64,000 bases of DNA from Megachile rotundata (lineage: Eukaryota > Arthropoda > Insecta > Hymenoptera > Megachilidae), in the NCBI RefSeq assembly GCF_050947335.1, contig NW_027473327.1, positions 1,922,001 to 1,986,000 of the forward strand, written 5' to 3'. Below the pieces are notes generated by a model, which was not told where the DNA came from, did not search any database, and saw only the letters and a list, made by a program, of their open reading frames with translations. This document shows, piece after piece, positions 1 to 14,696 of this stretch; the stretch's first letter is position 1; the number at the start of each line of letters is the position of its first letter. The translations under genes were made by a program, and so were the position numbers.

Positions 1-3000
1 GCGATTGTATGATTGCGATTGTATGACTGTGATTGTATGATTGTGACAGTGCGATTGTGATTGTACGATTGTGATTGTACGATTGTGATTGTATGATTGT
101 GATTGTATGATTATGATGGAATGATTGTGATTGCATGATTGTGATTGTATGATTGTGATTGCATGATATTGAATGTATGATTGTGATTGTATGATTGTGA
201 TTGTATGATTGCGATTGTATGATTGTGCTAGTATGATTGTGATTGTAAGATTGTGATTGTATGACTGTGATTGTATGATTGTGATTGTATGATTGTGATG
301 GTATGATTGCGATTGTATGATTGTGATTGTATGATTGCGATTGTATGATTGTGATTGTATGATTATGATTGTATCATTGTGATTGTTTGATTGTGATTGT
401 ATGATTATGATTGTATGGTTGTGACTGTATGATTGTGATGGTATGATTGCGGTTGTATGATTGCGATCGTATGATTGTGATTGTATGATTGTGGTTGTAT
501 GATTGTGATTGTATGATTGTGATTGTATGATTGTCATTGTATGATTATGATTGTATGATTGTGATTGCATGATTGTGATTGTATGATTGAGATTGCATGA
601 TTTTGTATGTATGATTATGATTGTATGATTGTGATTGTATGATTGTGATTGTATGATTGTGATTGTATGATTGTGATTGTATGATTGTGATTGTATGATT
701 GTGATTGTATGATTGTGATTGTATGATTGTAATTGTATGATTATGATTGTATGATTGTGATTGTATGATTGTGATTGTATGACTGTGATTGTATGATTGT
801 GATTGTACGATTGTGATTGTACGATTGTGATTGTATGATTCTGATTGTATGATTATGATTGTATGATTGTGATAGTATGATTGTGATTGTAAGATTGTGA
901 TTGCATGACTGTGATTGTATGATTGTGATTGGATGATTGTGATTGTATGATTAGGATTGTATGATTGTGATAGTATGAATGTGATTGTATGATTGTGATT
1001 GTATGATTGTGATTGTATGATTGTATTTGGGAGATTGTATTTTGGAGATTGTAATTGTATAATTGCGATTTTATGATTGTGATTGTATGATTGTGATCGT
1101 ATGATTGTGATCGTATGATAGTGATTGTATGATTGTGATTGTATGGTTGTGATTGTATGATTGTGATTGTATGATTGTAATTGTATGATTATGATTGTAT
1201 GATTGTGATTGTATGATTGTGATGGTTTGATTGTGATTGTATGATTCCGATATTATGATTGTGATTGTATGATTGTGATTGTATGATTGTGGTTGTATGA
1301 TTGTGATTGTATGATTGTGATTGTATGATTGTGGTTGTATGATTGTGATTGTATGATTGTATTTGGGAGATTGTGATTGTATGATTGCGATTGTATGATT
1401 GTGATTGCGTGATTGTGATTGTATGATTGCGATTGTATGATTGTGATTGTATGGTTGTGATTGTATGATTGTGATGGTATGATTGTGATTGTATGATTGC
1501 GGTAGTATGATTGTGATTGTATGATTGTGATTGTATGATTGTGACTGTATGATTGTGATTGTATGATTGTGATTGCGTGATTGTGATTGTATGATTGCGA
1601 TTGTATGATTGCGATTGTATGATTGTGATTGTACGATTGTGATTGTATGATTGTGATTGTATGACTGTGATTGTATGATTGTGATTGTGTGATTGCGATT
1701 GTATGGTTGCGATTGTATGATTGTGATTGTATGATTGTGATTGTATGATTGTGATTGTATGACTGTGATTGTATGATTGTGATTGTATGATTGTGATTGT
1801 ATGATTAGGATTGTGTGATTGTGATAGTATGATTGTGATTGTATGATTGTGATTGTATGATTGTGATTGTCTGATTGTGGTTGTATGATTGTGATTGTAT
1901 GATTGTGATTGTATGATTGTGATTGTATGGCTGTGATTGTATGATTGTGATTGTGTGATTGCGATTGTATGATTGCGATTGTATGATTGTGATTGTATGA
2001 TTGTGATTGTATGATTGTGATTGTATGACTGTGATTGTATGATTGTGATTGTATGATTGTGATTGTATGATTAGGATTGTGTGATGGTGATAGTATGATT
2101 GTGATTGTATGATTGTGATTGTATGATTGTGATTGTATGATTGTGATTGTATGACTGTCATTGTATGATTGTGATTGTGCGATTGTGATTGTACGATTGT
2201 GATTGTACGATTGTGATTGTATGATTGTGATTGTATGATTATGATTGTATGATTGTGATAGTATGATTGTGATTGTAAGATTGTGATTGCATGACTGTGA
2301 TTGTATGATTGCGATGGTTTGATTGTGATTGTATGATTGCGATATTATGATTGTGATTGTATGATTGTGATTGTATGATTGTGATTGTATGATTGTGATT
2401 GTATGATTGTGATTGTCTGATTGTGGTTGTATGATTGTGATTGTATGATTGTGATTGTATGATTGTGATTGTATGATTGTCATTGTATGATTATGCTTGT
2501 ATGATTGTGATTGCATGATTGTGATTGTATGATTGAGATCGTATGATTGCGATTGTATGATTGTGATTGTACGATTGTGATTGTATGACTGTGATTGTAT
2601 GATTGTGATTGTATGATTGTGATTGTATGATTGTAATTGTATGATTATGATTGTGTGATTGTGATTGTATGATTATGATTGTATGATTCTGATAGTATGA
2701 TTGTGATTGTAAGATTGTGATTGCATGACTGTGATTGTATGATTGTGATTGTATGATTGTGATTGTATGATTAGGATTGTATGATTGTGATAGTATGATT
2801 GTGATTGTATGATTGTGATTGTATGATTGGGATTGTATGATTGTATTTGGGAGATTGTATTTTGGAGATTGTAATTGTAGGATTGCGATTGTATGGTTGT
2901 GATTGTATGATTGTGATTGTATGATTGTGATTGTATGATTGTGATTGTATGATTGCGATTGTATGGTTGTGAATGTATGATTGTGGTTGTATGATAGTGA

Positions 3001-4000
3001 TTGTATGATTGTATTTGGGAGATTGTGATTGTATGATTGCGATTGTATGATTGTGATTGCGTGATTGTGATTGTATGATTGCGATTGTATGATTGTGATT
3101 GTATGGTTGTGATTGTATGATTGTGATTGTATGATTGTGATTGTATGATTGTGACTGTATGATTGTGATTGTATGATTGTGATTGTGTGATTGCGATTGT
3201 ATGATCGCGATTGTATGATTGTGATTGTATGATTGTGATTGTATGATTGTATTTGGGAGATTGTATTTTGGAGATTGTAATTGTATGATTGCGATTGTAT
3301 GATTATGATTGTATGATTGTGATAGTATGATTGTGATTGTAAGGTTGTGATTGCATGACCGTGATTGTATGATTGTGATTGTATGATTGTGATTGTATGA
3401 TTGTGATTGTATGATTAGGATTGTATGATTGTGACTGTATGATTGTGATTGTATGATTAGGATTGTATGATTGTGACTGTATGATTGTGATTGTATGATT
3501 GTGATTGCGTGATTGTGATTGTATGATTGTGATTGCGTGATTGTGATTGTATGATTGCGATTGTATGATTGTGATTGTATGATTGTGATTGTATGATTGT
3601 GATAGTATGATTGTGATAGTATGACTGTGATTGTATGACTGTGATTGTATGATCGTGATTGTGTGATTGTGATTGTCTGATTGTGGTTGTATGATTGTGA
3701 TTGTATGATTGTGATTGTATGATTGTGATTGTATGACTGTGATTGTATGATTGTGATTGTGTGATTGCGATTGTATGATTGCGATTGTATGGTTGTGATT
3801 GTATGATTGTGATTGTATGATTGTGATTGTATGACTGTGATTGTATGATTGTGATTGTATGATTGTGATTGTGTGATTAGGATTGTGTGATTGTGATAGT
3901 ATGATTGTGATTGTATGATTGTGATTGTATGATTGTGATTGTCTGATTGTGGTTGTATGATTGTGATTGTATGATTGTGATTGTATGATTGTGATTGTAT
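1..4000. repeat. Copy 1 of ~5.2-5.3 kb tandem segmental duplication (left end outside window)
   Basis: Landmarks at 39, 221, 921, 1019 and 1355 recur exactly 5152 bp downstream (5191, 5373, 6073, 6171, 6507). Those at 2839, 3007 and 3245 recur 5320 bp downstream (8159, 8327, 8565). The offset grows by 168 bp (12 monomers) because this copy lacks the stretch carrying the doublet found at 7347 in copy 2. Similarity is lost near 4000, inside consensus monomers. Private differences here include GATCGCG near 3204 and GACTGTCATT near 2152. Confidence 0.88.
39..1368. repeat. Block X, copy 1 (1330 bp, 95 monomers)
   Basis: Complete ordered block. It runs from the GTGACAGTGC monomer through GTGCTAG (221), a GATTTTGTATGTAT monomer (near 597), a run of consensus monomers, GATTGGAT (921), a doublet with the AATTGCGATTTTAT follower (1019) and a singlet (1355). 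The same landmarks recur in the same order in five other places. This copy and the one at 5191 are one monomer shorter than the other four. Confidence 0.9.
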
Positions 4001-5152
4001 GACTGTGATTGTATGATTGTGATTGTGTGATTGCGATTGTATGATTGCGATTTTATGATTGTGATTGTATGATTGTGATTGTATGATTGTGATTGTATGA
4101 CTGTGATTGTATGATTGTGATTGTATGATTGTGATTGTATGATTAGGATTGTGTGATTGTGATAGTATGATTGTGATTGTATGATTGTGATTGTATGATT
4201 GTGATTGTATGATTGTGATTGTATGATTGTGATTGTATGATTGTGATTGTATGATTGTGATTGTATGATTGTGATTGTATGATTGTATTTGGGAGATTGT
4301 ATTTTGGAGATTGTAATTGTATGATTGCGATTGTATGATTGTGATTGTATGATTGCGATTGTATGATTGTGATTGTATGATTGTGATTGTATGACTGTGA
4401 TTGTATGATTGTAATTGTGCGATTGTGATTGTACGATTGTGATTGTACGATTGTGATTGTATGATTGTGATTGTATGATTATGATTGTATGATTGTGATA
4501 GTATGATTGTGATTGTAAGATTGTGATTGCATGACTGTGATTGTATGATTGCGATGGTTTGATTGTGATTGTATGATTGCGATATTATGATTGTGATTGT
4601 ATGATTGTGATTGTATGATTGTGATTGTATGATTGTGATTGTCTGATTGTGGTTGTATGATTGTGATTGTATGATTGTGATTGTATGATTGTCATTGTAT
4701 GATTATGCTTGTATGATTGTGATTGCATGATTGTGATTGTATGATTGAGATCGTATGATTGCGATTGTATGATTGTGATTGTATGGTTGTGATTGTATGA
4801 TTGTGATTGTATGATTGTAATTGTATGATTATGATTGTATGATTGTGATTGTATGATTGCGATGGTTTGATTGTGATTGTATGATTGCGATATTATGATT
4901 GTGATTGTATGATTCTGATTGTATGATTGTGATTGTATGATTGTGATTGTATGATTGTGATTGTCTGATTGTGGTTGTATGATTGTGACTGTATGATTGT
5001 GATTGTATGATTGTCATTGTATGATTATGATTGTATGATTGTGATTGCATGATTGTGATTGTATGATTGAGATTGCATGATTTTGTATGTATGATTTCGA
5101 TTGTATGATTGTGATTGTATGACTGTGATTGTATGATTGTGATTGTGTGATT
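4001..5152. repeat. Linking segment paralogous to ~11.6-12.77 kb
   Basis: The doublet at 4281 corresponds to that at 11883 (offset 7602 bp), and the following GTAATTGTGCG and GATGGTTTG variants correspond to the stretch before 12807 (offset 7616 bp). The segment leads into the second block X without a break. It is all monomer variants; there is no unique sequence. Confidence 0.8.
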
Positions 5153-8100
5153 GCGATTGTATGATTGCGATTGTATGACTGTGATTGTATGATTGTGACA
5201 GTGCGATTGTGATTGTACGATTGTGATTGTACGATTGTGATTGTATGATTGTGATTGTATGATTATGATGGAATGATTGTGATTGCATGATTGTGATTGT
5301 ATGATTGTGATTGCATGATATTGAATGTATGATTGTGATTGTATGATTGTGATTGTATGATTGCGATTGTATGATTGTGCTAGTATGATTGTGATTGTAA
5401 GATTGTGATTGTATGACTGTGATTGTATGATTGTGATTGTATGATTGTGATGGTATGATTGCGATTGTATGATTGTGATTGTATGATTGCGATTGTATGA
5501 TTGTGATTGTATGATTATGATTGTATCATTGTGATTGTTTGATTGTGATTGTATGATTATGATTGTATGGTTGTGACTGTATGATTGTGATGGTATGATT
5601 GCGGTTGTATGATTGCGATCGTATGATTGTGATTGTATGATTGTGGTTGTATGATTGTGATTGTATGATTGTGATTGTATGATTGTCATTGTATGATTAT
5701 GATTGTATGATTGTGATTGCATGATTGTGATTGTATGATTGAGATTGCATGATTTTGTATGTATGATTATGATTGTATGATTGTGATTGTATGATTGTGA
5801 TTGTATGATTGTGATTGTATGATTGTGATTGTATGATTGTGATTGTATGATTGTGATTGTATGATTGTGATTGTATGATTGTAATTGTATGATTATGATT
5901 GTATGATTGTGATTGTATGATTGTGATTGTATGACTGTGATTGTATGATTGTGATTATACGATTGTGATTGTACGATTGTGATTGTATGATTCTGATTGT
6001 ATGATTATGATTGTATGATTGTGATAGTATGATTGTGATTGTAAGATTGTGATTGCATGACTGTGATTGTATGATTGTGATTGGATGATTGTGATTGTAT
6101 GATTAGGATTGTATGATTGTGATAGTATGAATGTGATTGTATGATTGTGATTGTATGATTGTGATTGTATGATTGTATTTGGGAGATTGTATTTTGGAGA
6201 TTGTAATTGTATAATTGCGATTTTATGATTGTGATTGTATGATTGTGATCGTATGATTGTGATCGTATGATAGTGATTGTATGATTGTGATTGTATGGTT
6301 GTGATTGTATGATTGTGATTGTATGATTGTAATTGTATGATTATGATTGTATGATTGTGATTGTATGATTGTGATGGTTTGATTGTGATTGTATGGTTCC
6401 GATATTATGATTGTGATTGTATGATTGTGATTGTATGATTGTGGTTGTATGATTGTGATTGTATGATTGTGATTGTATGATTGTGGTTGTATGATTGTGA
6501 TTGTATGATTGTATTTGGGAGATTGTGATTGTATGATTGCGATTGTATGATTGTGATTGCGTGATTGTGATTGTATGATTGCGATTGTATGATTGTGATT
6601 GTATGGTTGTGATTGTATGATTGTGATGGTATGATTGTGATTGTATGATTGCGGTAGTATGATTGTGATTGTATGATTGTGATTGTATGATTGTGACTGT
6701 ATGATTGTGATTGTATGATTGTGATTGCGTGATTGTGATTGTATGATTGCGATTGTATGATTGCGATTGTATGATTGTGATTGTACGATTGTGATTGTAT
6801 GATTGTGATTGTATGACTGTGATTGTATGATTGTGATTGTGTGATTGCGATTGTATGGTTGCGATTGTATGATTGTGATTGTATGATTGTGATTGTATGA
6901 TTGTGATTGTATGACTGTGATTGTATGATTGTGATTGTATGATTGTGATTGTATGATTAGGATTGTGTGATTGTGATAGTATGATTGTGATTGTATGATT
7001 GTGATTGTATGATTGTGATTGTCTGATTGTGGTTGTATGATTGTGATTGTATGATTGTGATTGTATGATTGTGATTGTATGGCTGTGATTGTATGATTGT
7101 GATTGTGTGATTGCGATTGTATGATTGCGATTGTATGATTGTGATTGTATGATTGTGATTGTATGATTGTGATTGTATGACTGTGATTGTATGATTGTGA
7201 TTGTATGATTGTGATTGTATGATTAGGATTGTGTGATTGTGATAGTATGATTGTGATTGTATGATTGTGATTGTATGATTGTGATTGTATGATTGTGATT
7301 GTATGATTGTGATTGTATGATTGTGATTGTATGATTGTGATTGTATGATTGTATTTGGGAGATTGTATTTTGGAGATTGTAATTGTATGATTGCGATTGT
7401 ATGATTGTGATTGTATGATTGTGATTGTATGATTGTGATTGTATGATTGTGATTGTATGATTGTGATTGTATGACTGTGATTGTATGATTGTGATTGTGC
7501 GATTGTGATTGTACGATTGTGATTGTACGATTGTGATTGTATGATTGTGATTGTATGATTATGATTGTATGATTGTGATAGTATGATTGTGATTGTAAGA
7601 TTGTGATTGCATGACTGTGATTGTATGATTGCGATGGTTTGATTGTGATTGTATGATTGCGATATTATGATTGTGATTGTATGATTGTGATTGTATGATT
7701 GTGATTGTATGATTGTGATTGTATGATTGTGATTGTCTGATTGTGGTTGTATGATTGTGATTGTATGATTGTGATTGTATGATTGTGATTGTATGATTGT
7801 CATTGTATGATTATGCTTGTATGATTGTGATTGCATGATTGTGATTGTATGATTGAGATCGTATGATTGCGATTGTATGATTGTGATTGTACGATTGTGA
7901 TTGTATGACTGTGATTGTATGATTGTGATTGTATGATTGTGATTGTATGATTGTAATTGTATGATTATGATTGTGTGATTGTGATTGTATGATTATGATT
8001 GTATGATTCTGATAGTATGATTGTGATTGTAAGATTGTGATTGCATGACTGTGATTGTATGATTGTGATTGTATGATTGTGATTGTATGATTAGGATTGT

Positions 8101-9295
8101 ATGATTGTGATAGTATGATTGTGATTGTATGATTGTGATTGTATGATTGGGATTGTATGATTGTATTTGGGAGATTGTATTTTGGAGATTGTAATTGTAG
8201 GATTGCGATTGTATGGTTGTGATTGTATGATTGTGATTGTATGATTGTGATTGTATGATTGTGATTGTATGATTGCGATTGTATGGTTGTGAATGTATGA
8301 TTGTGGTTGTATGATAGTGATTGTATGATTGTATTTGGGAGATTGTGATTGTATGATTGCGATTGTATGATTGTGATTGCGTGATTGTGATTGTATGATT
8401 GCGATTGTATGATTGTGATTGTATGGTTGTGATTGTATGATTGTGATTGTATGATTGTGATTGTATGATTGTGACTGTATGATTGTGATTGTATGATTGT
8501 GATTGTGTGATTGCGATTGTATGATTGCGATTGTATGATTGTGATTGTATGATTGTGATTGTATGATTGTATTTGGGAGATTGTATTTTGGAGATTGTAA
8601 TTGTATGATTGCGATTGTATGATTATGATTGTATGATTGTGATAGTATGATTGTGATTGTAAGGTTGTGATTGCATGACCGTGATTGTATGATTGTGATT
8701 GTATGATTGTGATTGTATGATTAGGATTGTATGATTGTGACTGTATGATTGTGATTGTATGATTGTGATTGCGTGATTGTGATTGTATGATTGTGATTGC
8801 CTGATTATGATTGTATGATTGCGATTGTATGATTGTGATTGTATGATTGTGATTGTATGATTGTGATTGTATGATTGTGATAGTATGATTGTGATAGTAT
8901 GACTGTGATTGTATGACTGTGATTGTATGATCGTGATTGTGTGATTGTGATTGTCTGATTGTGGTTGTATGATTGTGATTGTATGATTGTGATTGTATGA
9001 TTGTGATTGTATGATTGTGATTGTATGACTGTGATTGTATGATTGTGATTGTGTGATTGCGATTGTATGATTGCGATTGTATGGTTGTGATTGTATGATT
9101 GTGATTGTATGATTGTGATTGTATGACTGTGATTGTATGATTGTGATTGTATGATTGTGATTGTATGATTAGGATTGTGTGATTGTGATAGTATGATTGT
9201 GATTGTATGATTGTGATTGTATGATTGTGATTGTCTGATTGTGGTTGTATGATTGTGATTGTATGATTGTGATTGTATGATTGTGATTGTATGAT
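5153..9295. repeat. Copy 2 of ~5.2-5.3 kb tandem segmental duplication
   Basis: It matches 1-4000 at offsets of 5152 bp and then 5320 bp, later 5278 bp after single-monomer losses. It retains the doublet at 7347 and 12 monomers that copy 1 lacks, which gives the longest stop-free - strand stretch in the window (6223-7836). Similarity stops near 9295 at a GATTGTGATTTTAT monomer, which looks like a join between two monomer contexts. Part of this copy (about 6.8-9.3 kb) has further relatives at 43.1-45.3 kb and 51.1-53.5 kb. Confidence 0.87.
5191..6520. repeat. Block X, copy 2 (1330 bp, 95 monomers)
   Basis: Same landmark order as at 39-1368: GTGACAGTGC 5191, GTGCTAG 5373, GATTGGAT 6073, doublet 6171, singlet 6507. 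A private GATTATACG variant lies near 5953. Confidence 0.9.
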
Positions 9296-11010
9296 TGTGA
9301 TTTTATGATTGCGATTGTATGGTTGTGAATGTATGATTGTGGTTGTATGATAGTGATTGTATGATTGTATTTGGGAGATTGTGATTGTATGATTGCGATT
9401 GTATGATTGTGATTGCGTGATTGTGATTGTATGATTGCGATTGTATGATTGTGATTGTATGGTTGTGAGTGTATGATTGTGATTGTATGATTGTGATTGT
9501 ATGATTGTGACTGTATGATTGTGATTGTATGATTGTGATTGTGTGATTGCGATTGTATGATTGCGATTGTATGATTGTGATTGTATGATTGTGATTGTAT
9601 GATTGTATTTGGGAGATTGTATTTTGGAGATTGTAATTGTATGATTGCGATTGTATGATTATGATTGTATGATTGTGATAGTATGATTGTGATTGTAAGA
9701 TTGTGATTGCATGACCGTGATTGTATGATTGTGATTGTATGATTGTGATTGTATGATTAGGATTGTATGATTGTGACTGTATGATTGTGATTGTATGATT
9801 GTGATTGCGTGATTGTGATTGTATGATTGTGATTGCGTGATTGTGATTGTATGATTGCGATTGTATGATTGTGATTGTATGATTGTGATTGTATGATTGT
9901 GATAGTATGATTGTGATAGTATGACTGTGATTGTATGACTGTGATTGTATGATCGTGATTGTGTGATTGTGATTGTCTGATTGTGACTGTATGATTGTGA
10001 TTGTATGATTGTGATTGCGTGATTGTGATTGTATGATTGCGATTGTATGATTGCGATTGTATGATTGTGATTGTACGATTGTGATTGTATGATTGTGATT
10101 GTATGATTGTGATTGTATGATTGTGATTGTATGATTGTAATTGTATGATTATGATTGTGTGATTGTGATTGTACGATTATGATTGTATCATTGTGATTGT
10201 ATGATTGTGATTGTATGATTATGATTGTATGGTTGTGACTGTATGATTGTGATGGTATGATTGCGGTTGTATGATTGCGATCGTATGATTGTGATTGTAT
10301 GATTGTGGTTGTATGATTGTGATTGTATGATTATGATTGTATGATTGTCATTGTATGATTATGATTGTATGATTGTGATTGCATGATTGTGATTGTATGA
10401 TTGCGATTGTATGATTGTGCTAGTATGATTGTGATTGTAAGATTGTGATTGTATGACTGTGATTGTATGATTGTGATTGTATGATTGTGATGGTATGATT
10501 GCGATTGTATGATTGTGATTGTATGATTGCGATTGTATGATTGTGATTGTATGATTATGATTGTATCATTGTGATTGTATGATTGTGATTGTATAATTAT
10601 GATTGTATGGTTGTGACTGTATGATTGTGATGGTATGATTGCGGTTGTATGATTGCGATCGTATGATTGTGATTGTATGATTGTGGTTGTATGATTGTGA
10701 TTGTATGATTGTGATTGTATGATTGTCATTGTATGATTATGATTGTATGATTGTGATTGCATGATTGTGATTGTATGATTGAGATTGCATGATTTTGTAT
10801 GTATGATTATGATTGTATGATTGTGATTGTATGATTGTGATTGTATGATTGTGATTGTATGATTGTGATTGTATGATTGTGATTGTATGATTGTGATTGT
10901 ATGATTGTGATTGTATGATTGTGATTGTATGATTGTGACTGTATGATTGTGATTGTATGATTGTGATTGTGTGATTGCGATTGTATGATTGCGATTGTAT
11001 GATTGTGATT
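9296..11010. repeat. 1036-bp partial repeat followed by a GTGCTAG module without GTGACAGTGC
   Basis: From about 9300 to 9979 the sequence repeats 8264-8943 at 1036 bp offset (singlets 8327/9363, doublets 8565/9601). It then switches to a module with GATTGTGACTGTAT, GTACGATTATG, GTGCTAG (10413) and GATTTTGTATGTAT (near 10790), ending in eight perfect consensus monomers. The same composite recurs at about 30.06-31.79, 45.32-47.05 and 53.55-55.20 kb, and the module part again at 58.38-59.34 kb. Confidence 0.83.
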
Positions 11011-12806
11011 GCATGACCGTGATTGTATGATTGTGATTGTATGATTGTGATTGTATGATTAGGATTGTATGATTGTGACTGTATGATTGTGATTGTATGA
11101 TTGTGATTGCGTGATTGTGATTGTATGATTGTGATTGCGTGATTGTGATTGTATGATTGCGATTGTATGATTGTGATTGTATGATTGTGATTGTATGATT
11201 GTGATAGTATGATTGTGATAGTATGACTGTGATTGTATGACTGTGATTGTATGATCGTGATTGTGTGATTGTGATTGTCTGATTGTGGTTGTATGATTGT
11301 GATTGTATGATTGTGATTGTATGATTGTGATTGTATGACTGTGATTGTATGATTGTGATTGTGTGATTGCGATTGTATGATTGCGATTGTATGGTTGTGA
11401 TTGTATGATTGTGATTGTATGATTGTGATTGTATGACTGTGATTGTATGATTGTGATTGTATGATTGTGATTGTGTGATTAGGATTGTGTGATTGTGATA
11501 GTATGATTGTGATTGTATGATTGTGATTGTATGATTGTGATTGTCTGATTGTGGTTGTATGATTGTGATTGTATGATTGTGATTGTATGATTGTGATTGT
11601 ATGACTGTGATTGTATGATTGTGATTGTGTGATTGCGATTGTATGATTGCGATTTTATGATTGTGATTGTATGATTGTGATTGTATGATTGTGATTGTAT
11701 GACTGTGATTGTATGATTGTGATTGTATGATTGTGATTGTATGATTAGGATTGTGTGATTGTGATAGTATGATTGTGATTGTATGATTGTGATTGTATGA
11801 TTGTGATTGTATGATTGTGATTGTATGATTGTGATTGTATGATTGTGATTGTATGATTGTGATTGTATGATTGTGATTGTATGATTGTATTTGGGAGATT
11901 GTATTTTGGAGATTGTAATTGTATGATTGCGATTGTATGATTGTGATTGTATGATTGCGATTGTATGATTGTGATTGTATGATTGTGATTGTATGACTGT
12001 GATTGTATGATTGTAATTGTGCGATTGTGATTGTACGATTGTGATTGTACGATTGTGATTGTATGATTGTGATTGTATGATTATGAGTGTATGATTGTGA
12101 TAGTATGATTGTGATTGTAAGATTGTGATTGCATGACTGTGATTGTATGATTGCGATGGTTTGATTGTGATTGTATGATTGCGATATTATGATTGTGATT
12201 GTATGATTGTGATTGTATGATTGTGATTGTATGATTGTGATTGTATGATTGTGATTGTCTGATTGTGGTTGTATGATTGTGATTGTATGATTGTGATTGT
12301 ATGATTGTCATTGTATGATTATGCTTGTATGATTGTGATTGCATGATTGTGATTGTATGATTGAGATCGTATGATTGCGATTGTATGATTGGGATTGTAT
12401 GGTTGTGATTGTATGATTGTGATTGTATGATTGTAATTGTATGATTATGATTGTATGATTGTGATTGTATGATTGCGATGGTTTGATTGTGATTGTATGA
12501 TTGCGATATTATGATTGTGATTGTATGATTGTGATTGTATGATTGTGATTGTATGATTGTGATTGTATGATTGTGATTGTCTGATTGTGGTTGTATGATT
12601 GTGACTGTATGATTGTGATTGTATGATTGTCATTGTATGATTATGATTGTATGATTGTGATTGCATGATTGTGATTGTATGATTGAGATTGCATGATTTT
12701 GTATGTATGATTTCGATTGTATGATTGTGATTGTATGACTGTGATTGTATGATTGTGATTGTGTGATTGCGATTGTATGATTGCGATTGTATGACTGTGA
12801 TTGTAT

Positions 12807-14150
12807 GATTGTGACAGTGCGATTGTGATTGTACGATTGTGATTGTACGATTGTGATTGTATGATTGTGATTGTATGATTATGATGGAATGATTGTGATT
12901 GCATGATTGTGATTGTATGATTGTGATTGCATGATATTGAATGTATGATTGTGATTGTATGATTGTGATTGTATGATTGCGATTGTATGATTGTGCTAGT
13001 ATGATTGTGATTGTAAGATTGTGATTGTATGACTGTGATTGTATGATTGTGATTGTATGATTGTGATGGTATGATTGCGATTGTATGATTGTGATTGTAT
13101 GATTGCGATTGTATGATTGTGATTGTATGATTATGATTGTATCATTGTGATTGTTTGATTGTGATTGTATGATTATGATTGTATGGTTGTGACTGTATGA
13201 TTGTGATGGTATGATTGCGGTTGTATGATTGCGATCGTATGATTGTGATTGTATGATTGTGGTTGTATGATTGTGATTGTATGATTGTGATTGTATGATT
13301 GTCATTGTATGATTATGATTGTATGATTGTGATTGCATGATTGTGATTGTATGATTGAGATTGCATGATTTTGTATGTATGATTATGATTGTATGATTGT
13401 GATTGTATGATTGTGATTGTATGATTGTGATTGTATGATTGTGATTGTATGATTGTGATTGTATGATTGTGATTGTATGATTGTGATTGTATGATTGTGA
13501 TTGTATGATTGTAATTGTATGATTATGATTGTATGATTGTGATTGTATGATTGTGATTGTATGACTGTGATTGTATGATTGTGATTGTACGATTGTGATT
13601 GTACGATTGTGATTGTATGATTCTGATTGTATGATTATGATTGTATGATTGTGATAGTATGATTGTGATTGTAAGATTGTGATTGCATGACTGTGATTGT
13701 ATGATTGTGATTGGATGATTGTGATTGTATGATTAGGATTGTATGATTGTGATAGTATGAATGTGATTGTATGATTGTGATTGTATGATTGTGATTGTAT
13801 GATTGTATTTGGGAGATTGTATTTTGGAGATTGTAATTGTATAATTGCGATTTTATGATTGTGATTGTATGATTGTGATCGTATGATTGTGATCGTATGA
13901 TAGTGATTGTATGATTGTGATTGTATGGTTGTGATTGTATGATTGTGATTGTATGATTGTAATTGTATGATTATGATTGTATGATTGTGATTGTATGATT
14001 GTGATGGTTTGATTGTGATTGTATGATTCCGATATTATGATTGTGATTGTATGATTGTGATTGTATGATTGTGGTTGTATGATTGTGATTGTATGATTGT
14101 GATTGTATGATTGTGGTTGTATGATTGTGATTGTATGATTGTATTTGGGA
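12807..14150. repeat. Block X, copy 3 (1344 bp, 96 monomers)
   Basis: GTGACAGTGC 12807, GTGCTAG 12989, GATTGGAT 13703, doublet 13801, singlet 14137. One monomer longer than copies 1 and 2, from a difference in the run of consensus monomers before the GTAATTG unit. Confidence 0.9.
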
Positions 14151-14696
14151 GATTGTGATTGTATGATTGCGATTGTATGATTGTGATTGCGTGATTGTGA
14201 TTGTATGATTGCGATTGTATGATTGTGATTGTATGGTTGTGATTGTATGATTGTGATGGTATGATTGTGATTGTATGATTGCGGTAGTATGATTGTGATT
14301 GTATGATTGTGATTGTATGATTGTGACTGTATGATTGTGATTGTATGATTGTGATTGCGTGATTGTGATTGTATGATTGCGATTGTATGATTGCGATTGT
14401 ATGATTGTGATTGTACGATTGTGATTGTATGATTGTGATTGTATGATTGTGATTGTATGATTGTGATTGTATGATTGTGATTGTATGATTGTAATTGTAT
14501 GATTATGATTGTGTGATTGTGATTGTATGATTATGATTGTATGATTGTGATAGTATGATTGTGATTGTAAGATTGTGATTGCATGACTGTGATTGTATGA
14601 TTGTGATTGTATGATTGTGATTGTATGATTAGGATTGTATGATTGTGATAGTATGATTGTGATTGTATGATTGCGATTGTATGATTGGGATTGTAT

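Noticed and set aside
39..52. TGACAG in the GTGACAGTGC monomer as a MEIS/TALE homeodomain site
   Set aside because: A six-base match in a satellite variant that occurs only 13 times, with no neighbouring regulatory context.
1019..1060. TTTGGGA and TTTTGGA resemble telomeric repeat units
   Set aside because: They occur as single 14-bp monomer variants inside the satellite, never as a tandem run of a telomere repeat, and are spread through the whole window.
6223..7836. 537-codon open frame on the - strand, and some 40 similar ones
   Set aside because: These are translations of the 14-bp satellite, which has no stop in any - strand frame. Frames overlap each other, start and stop codons arise from single monomer variants, and copies differ by whole-monomer gains and losses. 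No promoter, signal or known domain is seen.
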